This document shows positions 1 to 8,396 of a DNA stretch of 37,554 nt, in pieces. The DNA is from Stenotrophomonas tumulicola. Its GTDB lineage: Bacteria; Pseudomonadota; Gammaproteobacteria; Xanthomonadales; Xanthomonadaceae. Positions within the stretch are counted from its first letter, which is position 1. Every line of letters begins with the position of its first letter. A program made the translations under genes and the position numbers. Under the pieces are notes generated by a model. It searched no databases and was not told the origin of the DNA. It saw only the letters and a program-made list of their open reading frames with translations. The DNA is taken from assembly GCF_014117215.1 (NCBI RefSeq), contig NZ_JACGXS010000018.1:1-37554 (forward strand). Reading direction: 5' to 3'.

Positions 1-86
1 CGATCCCATCCCGAACTCGGAAGTGAAACGCAGCTGCGCCGATGGTAGTGTGGCTCAAGCCATGCGAGAGTAGGTCATCGCCAGGG
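1..86 (+). rRNA. rrf: 5S ribosomal RNA, first copy (5' end outside window)
   Basis: The window opens inside a 5S rRNA. The 86 bases are identical to the 3' part of the complete 5S gene at 275-391, including the closing CCAGGG that pairs with CCCTGG at the 5' end of that copy. A terminator hairpin follows at once. The 16S and 23S genes are expected to the left, outside the window. Confidence 0.93.
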
Positions 87-100
87 TTTATACCCAAAAA

Positions 101-130
101 CCCCGCTGCTCACGCAGCGGGGTTTTTCTT
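101..130 (+). terminator. Rho-independent terminator after first 5S rRNA
   Basis: A 9-bp stem CCCCGCTGC / GCAGCGGGG with a TCAC loop is followed by TTTTTCTTT. It sits 15 bases past the 5S 3' end and would normally end the rRNA transcript, yet a second 5S gene follows. Confidence 0.9.
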
Positions 131-274
131 TATTATGTAGGCACACGCATTTCGTGCCTGCCGCCCAAGGGCACGAACGCGAGCTGGCGCATATGCGCGT
201 CCCTTCGCAACAGCTGGCACATCCATGTGCCGACTATTGGAAAGGGCACGCCGCTACGCGGCGCTCCACACGTC
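131..274. other. Spacer between the two 5S rRNA genes
   Basis: This stretch has no credible gene. It holds several short dyads, GCGCATATGCGC at 188-199, GCACAT-CC-ATGTGC near 218-231 and GCCGC-TAC-GCGGC near 250-262. I see no clear promoter that would drive the second 5S gene, so that gene probably depends on read-through of the first terminator or on processing of a longer transcript. Confidence 0.5.
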
Positions 275-391
275 TCCCTGGTGAAATTAGCGCTGTGGCA
301 CCACCCGATCCCATCCCGAACTCGGAAGTGAAACGCAGCTGCGCCGATGGTAGTGTGGCTCAAGCCATGCGAGAGTAGGTCATCGCCAGGG
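275..391 (+). rRNA. rrf: 5S ribosomal RNA, second copy (complete)
   Basis: This is a full-length 5S rRNA of about 116 nucleotides. Its ends CCCTGG (276-281) and CCAGGG (386-391) form helix I, and the conserved core CCGAACTCGGAAGTGAAACG lies at 315-334. It repeats the first copy with a period of 305 bp and is also followed by a near-identical terminator, so the repeated unit is 5S plus terminator. Confidence 0.95.
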
Positions 392-404
392 TTTATACCC
401 AAAA

Positions 405-432
405 CCCCGCTGCTCGCGCAGCGGGGTTTTTT
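405..432 (+). terminator. Rho-independent terminator after second 5S rRNA
   Basis: The stem CCCCGCTGC / GCAGCGGGG (405-413, 418-426) with loop TCGC is followed by six T. It differs from the first terminator by one loop base and the T-tract. Confidence 0.9.
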
Positions 433-483
433 CATGTGCCGGACACGGCCCATGCCGTCGATGCGCACTTGGGAACATGACCT

Positions 484-506
484 GTAGCGCCGGGCCATGC
501 CCGGCG
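484..506. repeat. REP element (GTAG-type palindrome, CCGGGC variant)
   Basis: GTAG is followed by CGCCGGGC-CAT-GCCCGGCG. This single element has the GGGC/GCCC stem variant, whereas most copies here have GAGC/GCTC. It lies between the rRNA operon end and the M28 peptidase terminator. Confidence 0.8.
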
Positions 507-549
507 TCGCGCATGCGAAGCAGCGGAACATCGCCGCAAGCCGCCCATG

Positions 550-577
550 AAAAAGCGGCGCCCCGAAGGACGCCGCT
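550..577 (-). terminator. Terminator of the M28 peptidase gene
   Basis: On the minus strand the stem AGCGGCG / CGCCGCT (554-560 with 571-577) is followed by a run of T (plus-strand A at 550-554). It lies 23 bases past the stop of the minus-strand peptidase gene. Confidence 0.75.
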
Positions 578-599
578 GGTTCACCACGACCCCCAGCGT

Positions 600-2330
600 T
601 TACTTGCCTGCCGGTGCCGTCTTGCCCTTCATCATTTCATCGCGTGCAGCCTTGAAGGGATTGCCTTCGTACCAGTTCGGCCAGCGATCGCCCGCTGCCA
701 GTTCCTTGCCCACGCCATGCAGCAACTGCAGGTCTTCGATCGTGCCATCCAGCTTCCAGGTCGCCGGATCGAACTCATCCTTCGGTCCGTGGTAGCGGTT
801 GCGGCCGTAATCCTCGGCGGCCTTGCGGCCTGCCTCGACGCCACCCTCGCGCAGGTCCTCGCCCCCGTCCGAATACAGGGCAGGCACGCCGGCCTTGGCG
901 AAGTTGAAGTGGTCCGAACGGAAGTAGAAGCCACTCTGCACCGCTGATTCGCCGTGCAGCGTACGGCCCTGTGCGGCGGCCAGCGGCTTGAGGATGTCTT
1001 CCAGCTCCGAACTGCCAAAGCCGGTCACCGTCATGTCCTTGGCACGGCCAGCCACCGACATCGCATCGATGTTGATCACGCCCGCGATCTTGTCCAGCGG
1101 GAAGGTCGGATGGGCAACATAGTACTTGGAACCCAACAGGCCGGACTCTTCCAGCGTGACGGCAAGGAACACCGTCGACCGCGCCGGCTTCGGATCCTGG
1201 TGCATCATCGCGTCGGCGACTTCCAGGATGCCGGCCACGCCGGTGGCGTTGTCCACGGCGCCGTTGTAGATGTTGTCGTCAGCCTCGCCCTCATGCTTGC
1301 CCAGGTGGTCCCAGTGCGCCATGTACAGCACCGCTTCGTCGGCGCGGCTGGTGCCCGGAAGGACGCCCACCACGTTGCGCGAGGTTTTCTCGGCGGTGGT
1401 GCTCTTCAGGTCCACCGACAGCTTGGCATTCAACGGCACGGGCTTGAAGCCGCGCTTGTTGGCATCCTTGTAGGCCTGCGCCAGGTCCAGCCCTGCGCCG
1501 GCGAACAACGCCTTGGCGGCCTCCGCACTCAGCCAGCCCTGCACCGGCAGGCGCGGCTCCGGATCGTCCTTGGCCGGCAGGTCGTACTGCGGGCCTGCCC
1601 AGGAGTTCTTCACCACGTCCCAGCCGTAGGAAGCACCGGCCGTGTCATGCACGATCAGCGCCGCCGCGGCGCCCTTGCGTGCGGCTTCCTCGAACTTATA
1701 CGTCCAACGCCCGTAGTAGGTCATGCGCTTGCCGTCGAACAGCTTCGCGTCATCGACATGGAAGCCGGGGTCGTTGACGAACATCACCACCGTCTTGCCC
1801 TTCCAGTCCTGGCCGGCGTAATCGTTCCACTCCTGCTCCGGCGCGTCCACGCCATAGCCGACGAACACGATGTCACTGCCATCCACCTTGACCTCGCCCT
1901 GGCCGGTGCGCGTGCCGACCACCATGTCGGTACCGAACTTGAGTTCGCTGGCCTTCCCGGCCTGGTCGATCTTCAGCGCGGTGGTTTCATCGGCCGTGGT
2001 CTCGGTCATCGCCACGTCCTGGAACCAGCTGTCGCCGTTGCCGGGCTGCAGCCCGATGCGCTGCATCTGGTCGCGGATGTAGTTGACGGTCAGCTCTTCG
2101 CCCTTGCTGCCCGGTGCACGTCCTTCGAATGCATCCGATGACAGGGTCTTCACCAGCTCGGCGAAGTCGGCGCTGTTGATCTCCGGGGAGAATGCATGGG
2201 TGCTGGCCGTGACGGAGGGGGCCTCGGACGCGGACGGCGTTGCTGGCGTGGCCGGTGCGGCGTCCTCGCCCTTGCAGGCGGTCAAGGCCGCGGTTGCGGC
2301 GAGGCAGAGCAGTAGTTTGCGGGGCATCAT
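600..2330 (-). CDS. M28 family zinc metallopeptidase, lipoprotein
   Basis: This is a predicted exported di-zinc aminopeptidase of the M28 family. Residues 1-19 form a lipoprotein signal with lipobox LTAC (Cys19), so the enzyme should be anchored in the envelope. A region around 130-290 looks like the protease-associated (PA) insert. The catalytic domain from about 318 shows the metal ligands and active-site residues in order: H339 and D341 (AHWDH), D360 (GAVDNATG), E394/E395 (TLEESG), D422 (NIDAM) and H474 (SDHF). At 576 residues it is normal for PA-containing M28 enzymes. Two ATG codons are adjacent (2330, 2327); AGGA lies just upstream, and its spacing suits the second slightly better. The gene starts 50 bp after the VNGS-repeat gene on the same strand, so the two may be co-transcribed. 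The substrate cannot be read from sequence. Confidence 0.9.
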   Translation of the reverse strand: MMPRKLLLCLAATAALTACKGEDAAPATPATPSASEAPSVTASTHAFSPEINSADFAELVKTLSSDAFEGRAPGSKGEELTVNYIRDQMQRIGLQPGNGDSWFQDVAMTETTADETTALKIDQAGKASELKFGTDMVVGTRTGQGEVKVDGSDIVFVGYGVDAPEQEWNDYAGQDWKGKTVVMFVNDPGFHVDDAKLFDGKRMTYYGRWTYKFEEAARKGAAAALIVHDTAGASYGWDVVKNSWAGPQYDLPAKDDPEPRLPVQGWLSAEAAKALFAGAGLDLAQAYKDANKRGFKPVPLNAKLSVDLKSTTAEKTSRNVVGVLPGTSRADEAVLYMAHWDHLGKHEGEADDNIYNGAVDNATGVAGILEVADAMMHQDPKPARSTVFLAVTLEESGLLGSKYYVAHPTFPLDKIAGVINIDAMSVAGRAKDMTVTGFGSSELEDILKPLAAAQGRTLHGESAVQSGFYFRSDHFNFAKAGVPALYSDGGEDLREGGVEAGRKAAEDYGRNRYHGPKDEFDPATWKLDGTIEDLQLLHGVGKELAAGDRWPNWYEGNPFKAARDEMMKGKTAPAGK

Positions 2331-2380
2331 GAAGTCCTGCAGGGTGGGGCCGGCCTGCAGGCTGCAGGTCCGGCATGGAA

Positions 2381-3043
2381 TCAGTTTTCGGGTGCCGTGT
2401 CGGTATCGAAGGCCACCGGCACGGCGCCTGCCACCGCGCCGATCTTCGCGCTGCGGTGCACGTACAGCACCACCTCGCGCTCGAACTGCAGCGCCCCTTG
2501 GACCACGGCGTTCGGGCCGATGATCACGCGTGGCTTGCGGCCCGGGGTCAACGACAGGCTGAAGCTGGGCTTCTTGATCTGGATGCCGCCGGAAACCACC
2601 GAACCCACGCCCACGGTGACATCTCCGTTGACGGTGCGGATATCGCCGGCAAGGCGGGTCTCCACCAGGCCGATGCCACCGTTGACCGTCTCCACGCTGC
2701 CTTCGATCTGGCTGCGACGGTCGCTGAAGATGCTGCCGTTGACCGTTTCCACGTTGCCGCGGGCGATGACCTCGCCCGCCAGCCGGACACCGCCATTGAC
2801 GGTTGAGATGCTGCCGGTGCGCGCGGCATCGCCGACCTTGATGCTGCCGTTGACGGTTTCGATATCACCGGTTTCCACGCCGTCGCCGACGCGGATGCTG
2901 CCGTTGACCGTGTCCAGGTCGCCGTAACGCTGGCCGGGTTCGGCGCGGATGCTGCCGTTGACCTTGCTGATATCTTCTTGGGCCAGTACCGGGCCACTGG
3001 CGGCGGCAAGCGCCATCAACAGGGTCAGTGAGTGGGCTTTCAT
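2381..3043 (-). CDS. Exported protein with seven VNGS beta-solenoid repeats
   Basis: A 220-residue protein with a Sec signal peptide (about 1-21, ending VLA-Q). Residues 28-156 are seven tandem repeats of 18-19 residues, each starting VNGS/VNGG/VNGD and ending in a variant of DIET (starts at 28, 46, 64, 82, 101, 120, 138). Such regular V-N-G turns with alternating hydrophobics fit a right-handed beta-helix, like DUF4097-type or bactofilin-like folds. The tail (157-220) continues with VVQGALQ and LYVHRSAKIG, which could be further rungs. At the DNA level the repeats have a period of about 54-57 bp. No enzyme motif is visible, and function is unknown. It lies directly upstream of the M28 peptidase gene and is divergent from the EnvC-like gene. 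Confidence 0.82.
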   Translation of the reverse strand: MKAHSLTLLMALAAASGPVLAQEDISKVNGSIRAEPGQRYGDLDTVNGSIRVGDGVETGDIETVNGSIKVGDAARTGSISTVNGGVRLAGEVIARGNVETVNGSIFSDRRSQIEGSVETVNGGIGLVETRLAGDIRTVNGDVTVGVGSVVSGGIQIKKPSFSLSLTPGRKPRVIIGPNAVVQGALQFEREVVLYVHRSAKIGAVAGAVPVAFDTDTAPEN

Positions 3044-3097
3044 GAGGGTCCTCGTCGTTCACATGCGGCTGGCAGGCCGCCCGTCAAAGATGTCACC

Positions 3098-4432
3098 ATG
3101 CTGCCTGGAATTCCGCATCTGCCTGAAGTCACTGGAAAGCCCTTGCGCGACAACGCTTCTCCCTCACGCATCGCTAACATCCGCAGGCCGGCACTGGCCT
3201 GCATGCTGCTGTTTACCCTGTTGGCGCCCATGCTGGCACCGCCCGCGGCGCTGGCCCAGTCCACCCGTGAAGCTGAGCGCAAGCTGCAGAAACTACGCAG
3301 CGAACTGAAGGGTGTCGCACAGGAACGCCGGCAGCTGGACAACCAGCGCGGCCAGGCGGCCCGCCAGCTGAGGGACATGGATGAGAAGGTGGCGCGCAGC
3401 GGACGAACGCTGGCACAGACGGAGACGGCGCTGCAGGAACAGGGTGCCGCGCTGGCTGAACTTGAGAAGCGACGCGGCGCGTTGCAGGGCAACCTGCAGC
3501 AACAGCGACGCGAGTTGTCCGGGCTGCTGCAGGCTGCCTACCGCCTGGGCAACCATGCCCCGCTGAAGCTGCTGTTGTCACAGGACACCGTGGCCGATGG
3601 CAACCGCTCGTTGGCGTATCACCGCTACCTGCAGCGCGAGCGCAGCCAACGTATCCATGCGCTGACCACCGACCTGGAAGAGCTCGATACCCTGCAGGTG
3701 CAGATCAGGGAGCGCCAGCAGCAGTTGCAGGCCACCCGCGAGCAGCAGAAGCAGCAGGCCAGCGCGTTGGCAGGCGACCGGCGCCAGCGTGAAAAGGCGG
3801 TGGCCGCGCTGGACGAACGCTTCAAGGACCGCAGCGAACGTGAGAAAGCGCTGGGCCAGGATGCAAAGGCATTGGAAACGTTGTTGGCGAACCTACGCGC
3901 AGCTGCGGCACGCGCGGAGGCCGAACGACGTGCGGCCGCGCGGCGCGCAGCGGCGGAGAAGGCCGCCGCGGACAAGGCGGTGGCAGAAGGGCGCACGCCA
4001 CCGCGCGCGACCAAGGTGCCGCCAGCGGTGGCATCGGCACCCGCGCCGAAGGTGGGGGGGCTCGGCTGGCCGCTGTCCGGCAACCTGCTGGCACGCTATG
4101 GCGGCAAGCTGCCCGATGGGCGCACCAGCAGCGGCGTGCTGATCGGTGCGCCGGCTGGCAGCAGCGTCACCGCCGTGGCCGATGGCACCGTCGTGTTCTC
4201 CGACTGGATGACCGGCTACGGCATGATCCTGATCGTGGACCATGGCAATGGCTACATGAGCCTCTACGCGCACAACGACACGCTGCTCAAGGACGCCGGC
4301 GCATCGGTGAAGCGTGGCGACGCACTGGCCAAGGTCGGCAATTCCGGCGGGCAGGGCGTGACCGCGCTTTACTTCGAACTGCGCCGTGGTGGCCAGCCGG
4401 TGAACCCGGACAGCTGGCTGCAGCGCCGCTGA
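3098..4432 (+). CDS. envC: EnvC-like murein hydrolase activator (degenerate LytM/M23 domain)
   Basis: A periplasmic protein expected to activate cell-division amidases. A hydrophobic signal segment (about 32-50) ends at ALAQS; a long coiled coil rich in Q, R, E and A follows (about 56-290), then an Ala-rich linker and a C-terminal LytM domain (about 325-440). The LytM zinc ligands are degenerate: the usual first H-x-x-x-D is replaced by SSGVLIG, and the HxH motif by ALYFE. This matches E. coli EnvC, whose LytM domain is regulatory and not catalytic. The reading frame is open from 3032, but that start would overlap the divergent gene, so I chose ATG 3098 (444 aa); the N-terminus is uncertain because no strong Shine-Dalgarno is seen. 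ctpA follows after 127 bp, the usual envC-ctpA order. Confidence 0.88.
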   Translation: MLPGIPHLPEVTGKPLRDNASPSRIANIRRPALACMLLFTLLAPMLAPPAALAQSTREAERKLQKLRSELKGVAQERRQLDNQRGQAARQLRDMDEKVARSGRTLAQTETALQEQGAALAELEKRRGALQGNLQQQRRELSGLLQAAYRLGNHAPLKLLLSQDTVADGNRSLAYHRYLQRERSQRIHALTTDLEELDTLQVQIRERQQQLQATREQQKQQASALAGDRRQREKAVAALDERFKDRSEREKALGQDAKALETLLANLRAAAARAEAERRAAARRAAAEKAAADKAVAEGRTPPRATKVPPAVASAPAPKVGGLGWPLSGNLLARYGGKLPDGRTSSGVLIGAPAGSSVTAVADGTVVFSDWMTGYGMILIVDHGNGYMSLYAHNDTLLKDAGASVKRGDALAKVGNSGGQGVTALYFELRRGGQPVNPDSWLQRR

Positions 4433-4559
4433 ACCAGGACGCATCGGTGGGCCGCTTCGTTCAACAGGAATTTACCGGCGCTTGACGCATAATCGGGTCA
4501 TGCATCCTTCGCGCAGCGTCTGCACGGAGGGCGTCCGCAACCGTCCCCAGGAGTGCTTC

Positions 4560-6002
4560 ATGCGTCCAGTCCGAACCGCCACCCTGCTGCTGGCCCTGCT
4601 GCCTGCGTTGGCACTGGCCCAGCAACCGGCTCCGGCCGCGGACAGCGACGCCAGCTCGGCCAACAGCGAAGAGGCGGCGACCTCGAAGGTGCCGCTGGAA
4701 GAGATCCGGCGCTTCGTTGGTGTCTACAACGCCGTGCGCGCCGCCTACGTCGATCCCGTCGACGACAGGAAGCTGATGCAGGACGCCGTGCGTGGGCTGC
4801 TGCTTGACCTGGATCCGCACAGCACCTACTTCGACAAGGAAGATGCCGAGGCCTTCGACGAGCAGGCCAACGGTGCCTATGAAGGCATCGGCGTGGAGTT
4901 GCAGCAGCAGCCGGACAACAGCAGCCTGAAGGTCATTTCGCCGATCGACGAAACGCCTGCCGCGCGCGCGGGCGTCCTTGCCGGCGACCTGATCATCGCC
5001 ATCGACGGCAAGCCGATCAGTGCGATCAAGGCCAGTGAGCCCTTGCGCGGTCCGGCCGGCAGCAAGGTGGTGCTGACCCTGGTCCGCGAAGGCAAGCCCA
5101 AGCCGTTCGATGTCAGCCTGACACGCGAAACCATCCGCGTGACCAGCGTGCGCAGCCGCATGCTGGAACCGGGTTACGGCTACGTCCGCCTGAGCACCTT
5201 CCAGGCCGATACCGGTGCGGATTTCCAGAAGCACGTGGCCCAGCTGTCCAGGCAGGCCGGCGGACAGCTGAAGGGACTGGTGCTGGACCTGCGCAGCAAT
5301 CCCGGTGGCCTGCTCACCGCTGCGGTGCAGGTGGCCGATGACCTGCTGGAGACCGGCAACATCGTCAGCACGCGGGGCCGCATCAGCATCAGCGATGCAC
5401 GCTTCGATGCCACCCCGGGCGACCTGCTGCAGGGGGCGCCGGTGATGGTGCTGGTGGACGCCGGTTCGGCCAGTGCTTCGGAAGTGCTGGCGGGCGCGCT
5501 GCGCGACAACAAGCGCGCGCGGGTGATCGGCAGCCGCACCTTCGGCAAGGGCTCGGTGCAGACCGTGCTGCCGCTGGACAATGGCGATTCGGTGAAGCTG
5601 ACCACTGCGCGTTACTTCACGCCCAGCGGCAAGTCGATCCAGGCCACCGGCATCGTGCCGGAGGTGGAACTCAAGCGGGCAGCGCGCGAAGGAGAGGACG
5701 ACCTGCCCGCCAGCCTCAGCGATTTCAGCGAGGCCACCCTGCCGGGTCACCTGCAGGGTGATGGCGAAGGCGAAGAAGGCTACCAGGCGGGCGACGTGCT
5801 GCCGGGCGACGGCCCGATCGACGATGCGCTGGCCGAACTGAAGCAGCCCGGCTCGGTCGCCGCACGCCTGAAGGCCGAAGCCGCAAAGGCGGAAGCCGCA
5901 AAGGCCGAAACAAAACCGGAAGCGGAGCCAGAAGCAAAGCCAGAAGCAAAGCCAGAAGCAAAGCCAGAAGCAAAGCCGGCGGAACCGCCGACCAAGCCCT
6001 GA
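4560..6002 (+). CDS. ctpA: S41 family C-terminal processing peptidase
   Basis: A periplasmic serine protease that trims or degrades envelope proteins from the C-terminus. The signal peptide is 1-20 (LALA-QQ). A PDZ domain covers about 105-190 (GIGVEL, ARAGVLAGDLI). The S41 core has LRSNPGG (245-251), Ser305 in GSASASE and Lys330 in TFGKGSVQ, a serine-lysine dyad with the 25-residue spacing seen in Prc. The frame is open from 4482, but ATG 4560 has AGGAG nine bases upstream and gives a proper signal peptide. The C-terminal tail after about residue 430 is low complexity (AEAAKAE and then PEAK repeats) and ends just before a REP element. It is paired with the upstream envC gene. Confidence 0.93.
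   Translation: MRPVRTATLLLALLPALALAQQPAPAADSDASSANSEEAATSKVPLEEIRRFVGVYNAVRAAYVDPVDDRKLMQDAVRGLLLDLDPHSTYFDKEDAEAFDEQANGAYEGIGVELQQQPDNSSLKVISPIDETPAARAGVLAGDLIIAIDGKPISAIKASEPLRGPAGSKVVLTLVREGKPKPFDVSLTRETIRVTSVRSRMLEPGYGYVRLSTFQADTGADFQKHVAQLSRQAGGQLKGLVLDLRSNPGGLLTAAVQVADDLLETGNIVSTRGRISISDARFDATPGDLLQGAPVMVLVDAGSASASEVLAGALRDNKRARVIGSRTFGKGSVQTVLPLDNGDSVKLTTARYFTPSGKSIQATGIVPEVELKRAAREGEDDLPASLSDFSEATLPGHLQGDGEGEEGYQAGDVLPGDGPIDDALAELKQPGSVAARLKAEAAKAEAAKAETKPEAEPEAKPEAKPEAKPEAKPAEPPTKP
5927..5974 (+). repeat. Four perfect 12-bp tandem repeats inside ctpA
   Basis: GCCAGAAGCAAA occurs four times in a row without mismatch and encodes PEAK units in the C-terminal tail of CtpA. Copy number changes would be in frame, so the tail length could vary between strains. 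Confidence 0.9.
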
Positions 6003-6004
6003 TC

Positions 6005-6027
6005 GTAGCGCCGAGCCATGCTCGGCG
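6005..6027. repeat. REP element (SMAG type), single
   Basis: GTAG plus CGCCGAGC-CAT-GCTCGGCG begins two bases after the ctpA stop codon, between convergent ctpA and the rhomboid gene. Confidence 0.9.
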
Positions 6028-6041
6028 ACTACCCGGCCGGC

Positions 6042-6734
6042 TCAGAACCCCTGTCGCTTGCGCAGCCGCCGCGCGATTGCCGCGCGCACGTAGACCCCAT
6101 ACAGCACGCCGAATCCGAAGCCGGCGATATGCGCCCACCAGGCCACCATGCCAAAACTCGGGCCGATGTGCGCGAACACCACCTGCAGCACCGCCCACAC
6201 GCCGATCAGCAGATAGGCCGGGGCGCGCACGAACTCAAGGAACAGCCCCAGCGGGATCACGACCCCCAGCCGGGCACCGGGGAACAGCGCCAGGTATGCG
6301 CCGATCAACGCCGACACCGCGCCGCTGGCACCGATGATGATCTGGTCCGGGTTGCCCATCGTGTACACGGCTGCAAGATTGGAGAACGCTCCGCCGAACA
6401 GGAACAGCAGGATCAGCCGCCACGGCCCCAGCACGCGTTCGGCAGGCAGGCCGAAAATCAGCAGGAACACCAGGTTGCCCAACAGGTGGGACCAGTCCGC
6501 GTGCAGGAACAGGGCGGTGAACAGGCGCAGCACGCTGCCATCCATGAGCGTCGCCCACCAGTCCAGCGGCCGGGTCAGCCCGGTCGCCAGCGCTCCCCAG
6601 TCCATCCACAGGCTGGTGCGTGCTGCGTGCGGCCGCGAGATCGACCACAGGAATGCCAGCCAGACCGTCGCGAACAGCATCGGGGTGGCCCAGCGGAAGG
6701 CAGCTTTGCGACGCGACGGCAGCGAAACGAACAT
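6042..6734 (-). CDS. Rhomboid family intramembrane serine protease
   Basis: A polytopic inner-membrane protein of 230 residues with about six hydrophobic helices. The rhomboid signature is clear: HADWSHLLGN (Asn87) in the second helix region, the nucleophile Ser137 in GASGAVSALIG, and the catalytic His202 in WWAHIAGFGFG. Members cleave transmembrane substrates within the membrane; the substrate here cannot be inferred. I placed the start at ATG 6734 (MFVSLPSRRK). An in-frame ATG at 6779, 15 codons upstream with GGAAA before it, is an alternative. The gene is convergent with ctpA and divergent from fadL. Confidence 0.9.
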   Translation of the reverse strand: MFVSLPSRRKAAFRWATPMLFATVWLAFLWSISRPHAARTSLWMDWGALATGLTRPLDWWATLMDGSVLRLFTALFLHADWSHLLGNLVFLLIFGLPAERVLGPWRLILLFLFGGAFSNLAAVYTMGNPDQIIIGASGAVSALIGAYLALFPGARLGVVIPLGLFLEFVRAPAYLLIGVWAVLQVVFAHIGPSFGMVAWWAHIAGFGFGVLYGVYVRAAIARRLRKRQGF

Positions 6735-6814
6735 GGCGGTAGCGTATCCCGACAGCGAGTGGCCGGGGGGCCATCGCATTCAGTTTTCCGGCGAAAAAAG
6801 CGCTCTGGCTGTTA

Positions 6815-6842
6815 TTGTTTCATTAACCGCTCTGGGTAATAC
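6815..6842 (+). promoter_or_regulatory. Candidate sigma70 promoter for fadL
   Basis: TTGTTT (6815-6820) and TAATAC (6837-6842) are separated by 16 bases, in an AT-richer patch of the divergent region. The predicted leader to the fadL start is about 110 nt. The call rests on motif match only. Confidence 0.4.
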
Positions 6843-6956
6843 TGCATACGGCGTCGTATGTCGGGAGGGGAATCCGGCGCGTCCTGGAGGGCCTTGGCTC
6901 AAGGGGGACGCAGGCGCATGCAGAGCAAAACAACCGCTTCCCGGAGAGATACTACG

Positions 6957-8300
6957 ATGCAAACCGCTTCTACTTTTGCCCGCGTCACCGTGCTGGCCCT
7001 CGGCATCGCAGGCGCGCTGGCCGCCACCGATGCCCATGCTGCCGCCTTCCAGCTGAAGGAAAACAGTGCCAAGGGCCTGGGCCGTGCCTTTGCAGGTTCC
7101 GGCAGCGCCGAGGGCGACGCCTCGATCATCGCCGTCAACCCGGCCGGCATGCGCCAGCTGGACGGCCGCCTGTTCCAGGGCGACCTGAGCGCGATCAGCT
7201 TCAAGGCCGAGTTCGAAGGAACGGGCCGTACCCCGGTGGGTACCCCGGCCACGGGCGGTGACGGCGGCGACGCCGGCATGATCGCGCCGGTCCCGGCCGG
7301 TTACTTCCACACCCCGATCGGCGACAAGGCCCATTTCGGTATTTCGGTTACCGCCCCGTTCGGTTTCAAAACCGACTATGACAACAACTGGATCGGTCGC
7401 TACAGCGGCATGAAGACCGACCTGAAGGCGATCGACCTTGGCTTCGCAGTGTCCTATGACGTCAACCCGTACGTGTCCTTCGGTGCGTCGGTGTTCGTCG
7501 AACACCTGACCATCGAGCTGAGCAACGCGATCGACTTCGGCACCGCGCTGGCGCAGGGCGGCGTGCCGGGCTTCGCCCCGGGCAACGCCGATGGCAAGCT
7601 GACCGTGGAAGGCGACAACAATGCGGTCGGCTGGACCGTCGGCGGTCTGTTCAGCGTGGATGAGAACACCCATATCGGCCTGAGCTACCGTTCCAAGGTG
7701 GAGCACAAGATCACCGGCGGCGATGCCACCTTCATCGTGCCGCCGGATGCAGCCACCGTGCTGGGCGTGGTCCAGCCGGGCAACTTCATCAACACCAGCG
7801 GCAAGGCCACCGTGACCCTGCCGGCATCGGCCACGTTGAGCGTGACCCACAACATCAATGACCGCTGGACGGTGATGGGTGACGTGACGCGCACCGCGTG
7901 GTCCACCGCGTTCGACCAGGTGACCATCGACTACGCTTCGGCCCAGCCGGATTCGGTGCTGGAGTTCGGCTACCGCGATACCACCTTCGTCTCGCTGGGT
8001 GCGGACTACAAGCTGAGCGATACCGTCACCCTGCGCGGCGGCGTGGCGCTGGACCAGACCCCGACCACCGACGCACACCGTGACGTGCGCGTGCCGGATA
8101 CCAGCCGCAAGTGGCTGTCGTTCGGCGTGGGCTGGACCCCGTCGGAGAACGTCGAATACAACTTCGGCTATACCCACCTGTTCACCAGCGATCCGAACGT
8201 GGCCATTTCGCCGACCACCAACAACCAGGGCAATACGCTGAACGGCAAGTACAAGGTCCGTGGCGACGTGCTGGCTGCGTCGATGCAGTACAAGTTCTGA
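6957..8300 (+). CDS. fadL: FadL/OmpP1/TodX family outer-membrane transporter
   Basis: A 447-residue outer-membrane beta-barrel of the long-chain fatty acid transporter family. The signal peptide is about 1-25 (DAHA-AAFQ). The mature N-terminus AFQLKENSAKGLGRAFAG with SIIAVNPAGM is the typical FadL N-terminal plug region. The body has alternating amphipathic strands and ends in the outer-membrane signature MQYKF with C-terminal Phe. The frame opens at 6858, but ATG 6957 is preceded by GGAGAG and starts the signal peptide. It likely imports fatty acids or other hydrophobic compounds; the true ligand is not readable. A terminator follows at 8333. Confidence 0.93.
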   Translation: MQTASTFARVTVLALGIAGALAATDAHAAAFQLKENSAKGLGRAFAGSGSAEGDASIIAVNPAGMRQLDGRLFQGDLSAISFKAEFEGTGRTPVGTPATGGDGGDAGMIAPVPAGYFHTPIGDKAHFGISVTAPFGFKTDYDNNWIGRYSGMKTDLKAIDLGFAVSYDVNPYVSFGASVFVEHLTIELSNAIDFGTALAQGGVPGFAPGNADGKLTVEGDNNAVGWTVGGLFSVDENTHIGLSYRSKVEHKITGGDATFIVPPDAATVLGVVQPGNFINTSGKATVTLPASATLSVTHNINDRWTVMGDVTRTAWSTAFDQVTIDYASAQPDSVLEFGYRDTTFVSLGADYKLSDTVTLRGGVALDQTPTTDAHRDVRVPDTSRKWLSFGVGWTPSENVEYNFGYTHLFTSDPNVAISPTTNNQGNTLNGKYKVRGDVLAASMQYKF

Positions 8301-8332
8301 TCCAGTCCCGCGTTTGACGAAGTACCCTGAAG

Positions 8333-8356
8333 GCCCCGCGAAAGCGGGGCTTTCTC
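8333..8356 (+). terminator. Terminator after fadL
   Basis: GCCCCGC-GAAA-GCGGGGC stem-loop (8333-8350) followed by TTTCTC, 33 bases past the fadL stop. Confidence 0.8.
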
Positions 8357-8396
8357 ATGTGCGGACAAACCGATCCGAGCCCTGACCCAGTGAGCC

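Noticed and set aside
131..274. tRNA gene between the 5S copies
   Set aside because: I looked for acceptor, D and T arms (GGTTCGA-type loop) and found none; only short unrelated dyads are present.
954..2141. 395-codon plus-strand open frame opposite the M28 peptidase
   Set aside because: Antisense shadow; the minus frame has signal peptide and all zinc ligands.
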